Positions 33,707 through 34,138 of a DNA stretch of 34,138 bases are shown here, one piece after another. The stretch spans positions 1-34,138 of the forward strand of contig JAADJA010000084.1 in the NCBI GenBank assembly GCA_013151015.1, given 5' to 3'. Made by a program: the position numbers and the translations under genes. This DNA comes from Chlorobiota bacterium. GTDB lineage: Bacteria > Bacteroidota > Bacteroidia > Bacteroidales > JAADJA01. The notes under the pieces are model-generated. The model did not search any database. It had not been told where the DNA came from and saw only the letters and a program-made list of their open reading frames with translations. Position 1 is the stretch's first letter, and each line of letters begins with the position of its first letter.

Positions 33707-34138
33707 ATGGCAAACACCTACACACAAATCAACATCCATGCTGTGTTTTCCGTAAAGGGAAGGCACAATTTATTGACACAGGATTTCCGTGATGATCTGT
33801 TCAAATATATTTCCGGTATTTTGAACAATGTAAACCAATATTCCCTGGCCGTAAATGGTTATCTCGACCATGTCCACATGTTTTTTGAACTGCACCCCAC
33901 ATCGGCCGTGGCCGATATCCTCGAAATCGTAAAAACCAATTCATCAAAATGGATAAACAAAAACAAATTCGTGAAAGGGAAATTTTCCTGGCAGAAGGGT
34001 TATGGCGCATTTTCCTATTCACGTTCCCAACGCGACAATGTAATCCAGTATATTATGAAACAGGAAGAACACCATAAAAAAAGCACGTTCCGTGAGGAAT
34101 ATCTGGAATTATTAAAGAAATTCGAAATAGCATTTAAA
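33707..34138 (+). CDS. IS200-like Y1 (HUH) transposase, REP-associated type, 3' end beyond the window
   Basis: 144 residues from the ATG at 33707, open to the last base. The HUH motif is DHVHMF in GYLDHVHMFFEL; the conserved downstream blocks WQKGYGAFSYSRSQ, then VIQYIMKQEEHH (Tyr as candidate nucleophile) and TFREEYLELLKKFEIAF are typical of the ~150-residue Y1 family abundant in Bacteroidota, so only a few residues are missing. These enzymes cut and join single-stranded DNA next to short hairpins. No TnpB partner is seen in the window. Copies of the GCACC..GGTGC hairpin stand immediately upstream, the geometry expected of a REP-associated transposase and its substrate. Whether it is active is not known. 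Confidence 0.88.
   Translation, partial: MANTYTQINIHAVFSVKGRHNLLTQDFRDDLFKYISGILNNVNQYSLAVNGYLDHVHMFFELHPTSAVADILEIVKTNSSKWINKNKFVKGKFSWQKGYGAFSYSRSQRDNVIQYIMKQEEHHKKSTFREEYLELLKKFEIAFK

Overview
The window comes from a Bacteroidota chromosome, most likely Bacteroidales/Marinilabiliales-like (lineage inferred). Reasons: five secreted proteins end in type IX secretion system (T9SS) C-terminal sorting domains; upstream regions carry the Bacteroidota promoter pattern TTG-N19-TAnnTTTG; lipoprotein signals, 800-residue FtsX-type permeases and the style of intergenic palindromes all fit. No rRNA, tRNA or CRISPR array was seen.

Layout. (1) 1-7207: a 5'-truncated T9SS tail remnant, then a translationally coupled pair (giant CotH-kinase/lamin-tail protein and a GH18-CUB protein, both T9SS cargo) and an uncharacterised lipoprotein. 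(2) 7506-11799: dnaK on the plus strand, then on the minus strand an SAM O-methyltransferase and a polytopic membrane protein with a very basic N-terminus. (3) 12284-20410: two copies of a three-gene cassette, each made of a large T9SS adhesin-like protein, a small secreted peptide with a glycine-rich hydrophobic tail, and a small two-cysteine lipoprotein. Both small-peptide genes are out of frame at the same spot because of a short tandem duplication. (4) 20767-25748, minus strand: a six-Asp-box T9SS protein and a 1076-residue single-chain iron-sulfur/flavin dehydrogenase with a promoter overlapped by a palindrome. (5) 26120-33428: an export operon of HlyD/MacA-like adaptor, ABC ATPase and two FtsX/MacB-like permeases. 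(6) 33707-end: an IS200-like Y1 (HUH) transposase, cut by the window edge.

Gaps are rich in small palindromic repeats. One family (hairpin GCACC..GGTGC plus a tail ending in GGTAG) occurs at least 13 times, only in the gaps of region 5 and next to the Y1 transposase, which suggests a REP/RAYT-like pair. Other families sit around the cassette genes and around the Asp-box gene.

How the parts work together: most of the window serves the cell surface. T9SS cargo is exported by a secretion machine encoded elsewhere, and the ABC operon is a probable efflux or lipoprotein/lipid-handling system whose outer-membrane partner is not in the window. The observations most worth following are the duplicated cassette with its paired frame disruption, and the REP-transposase association.
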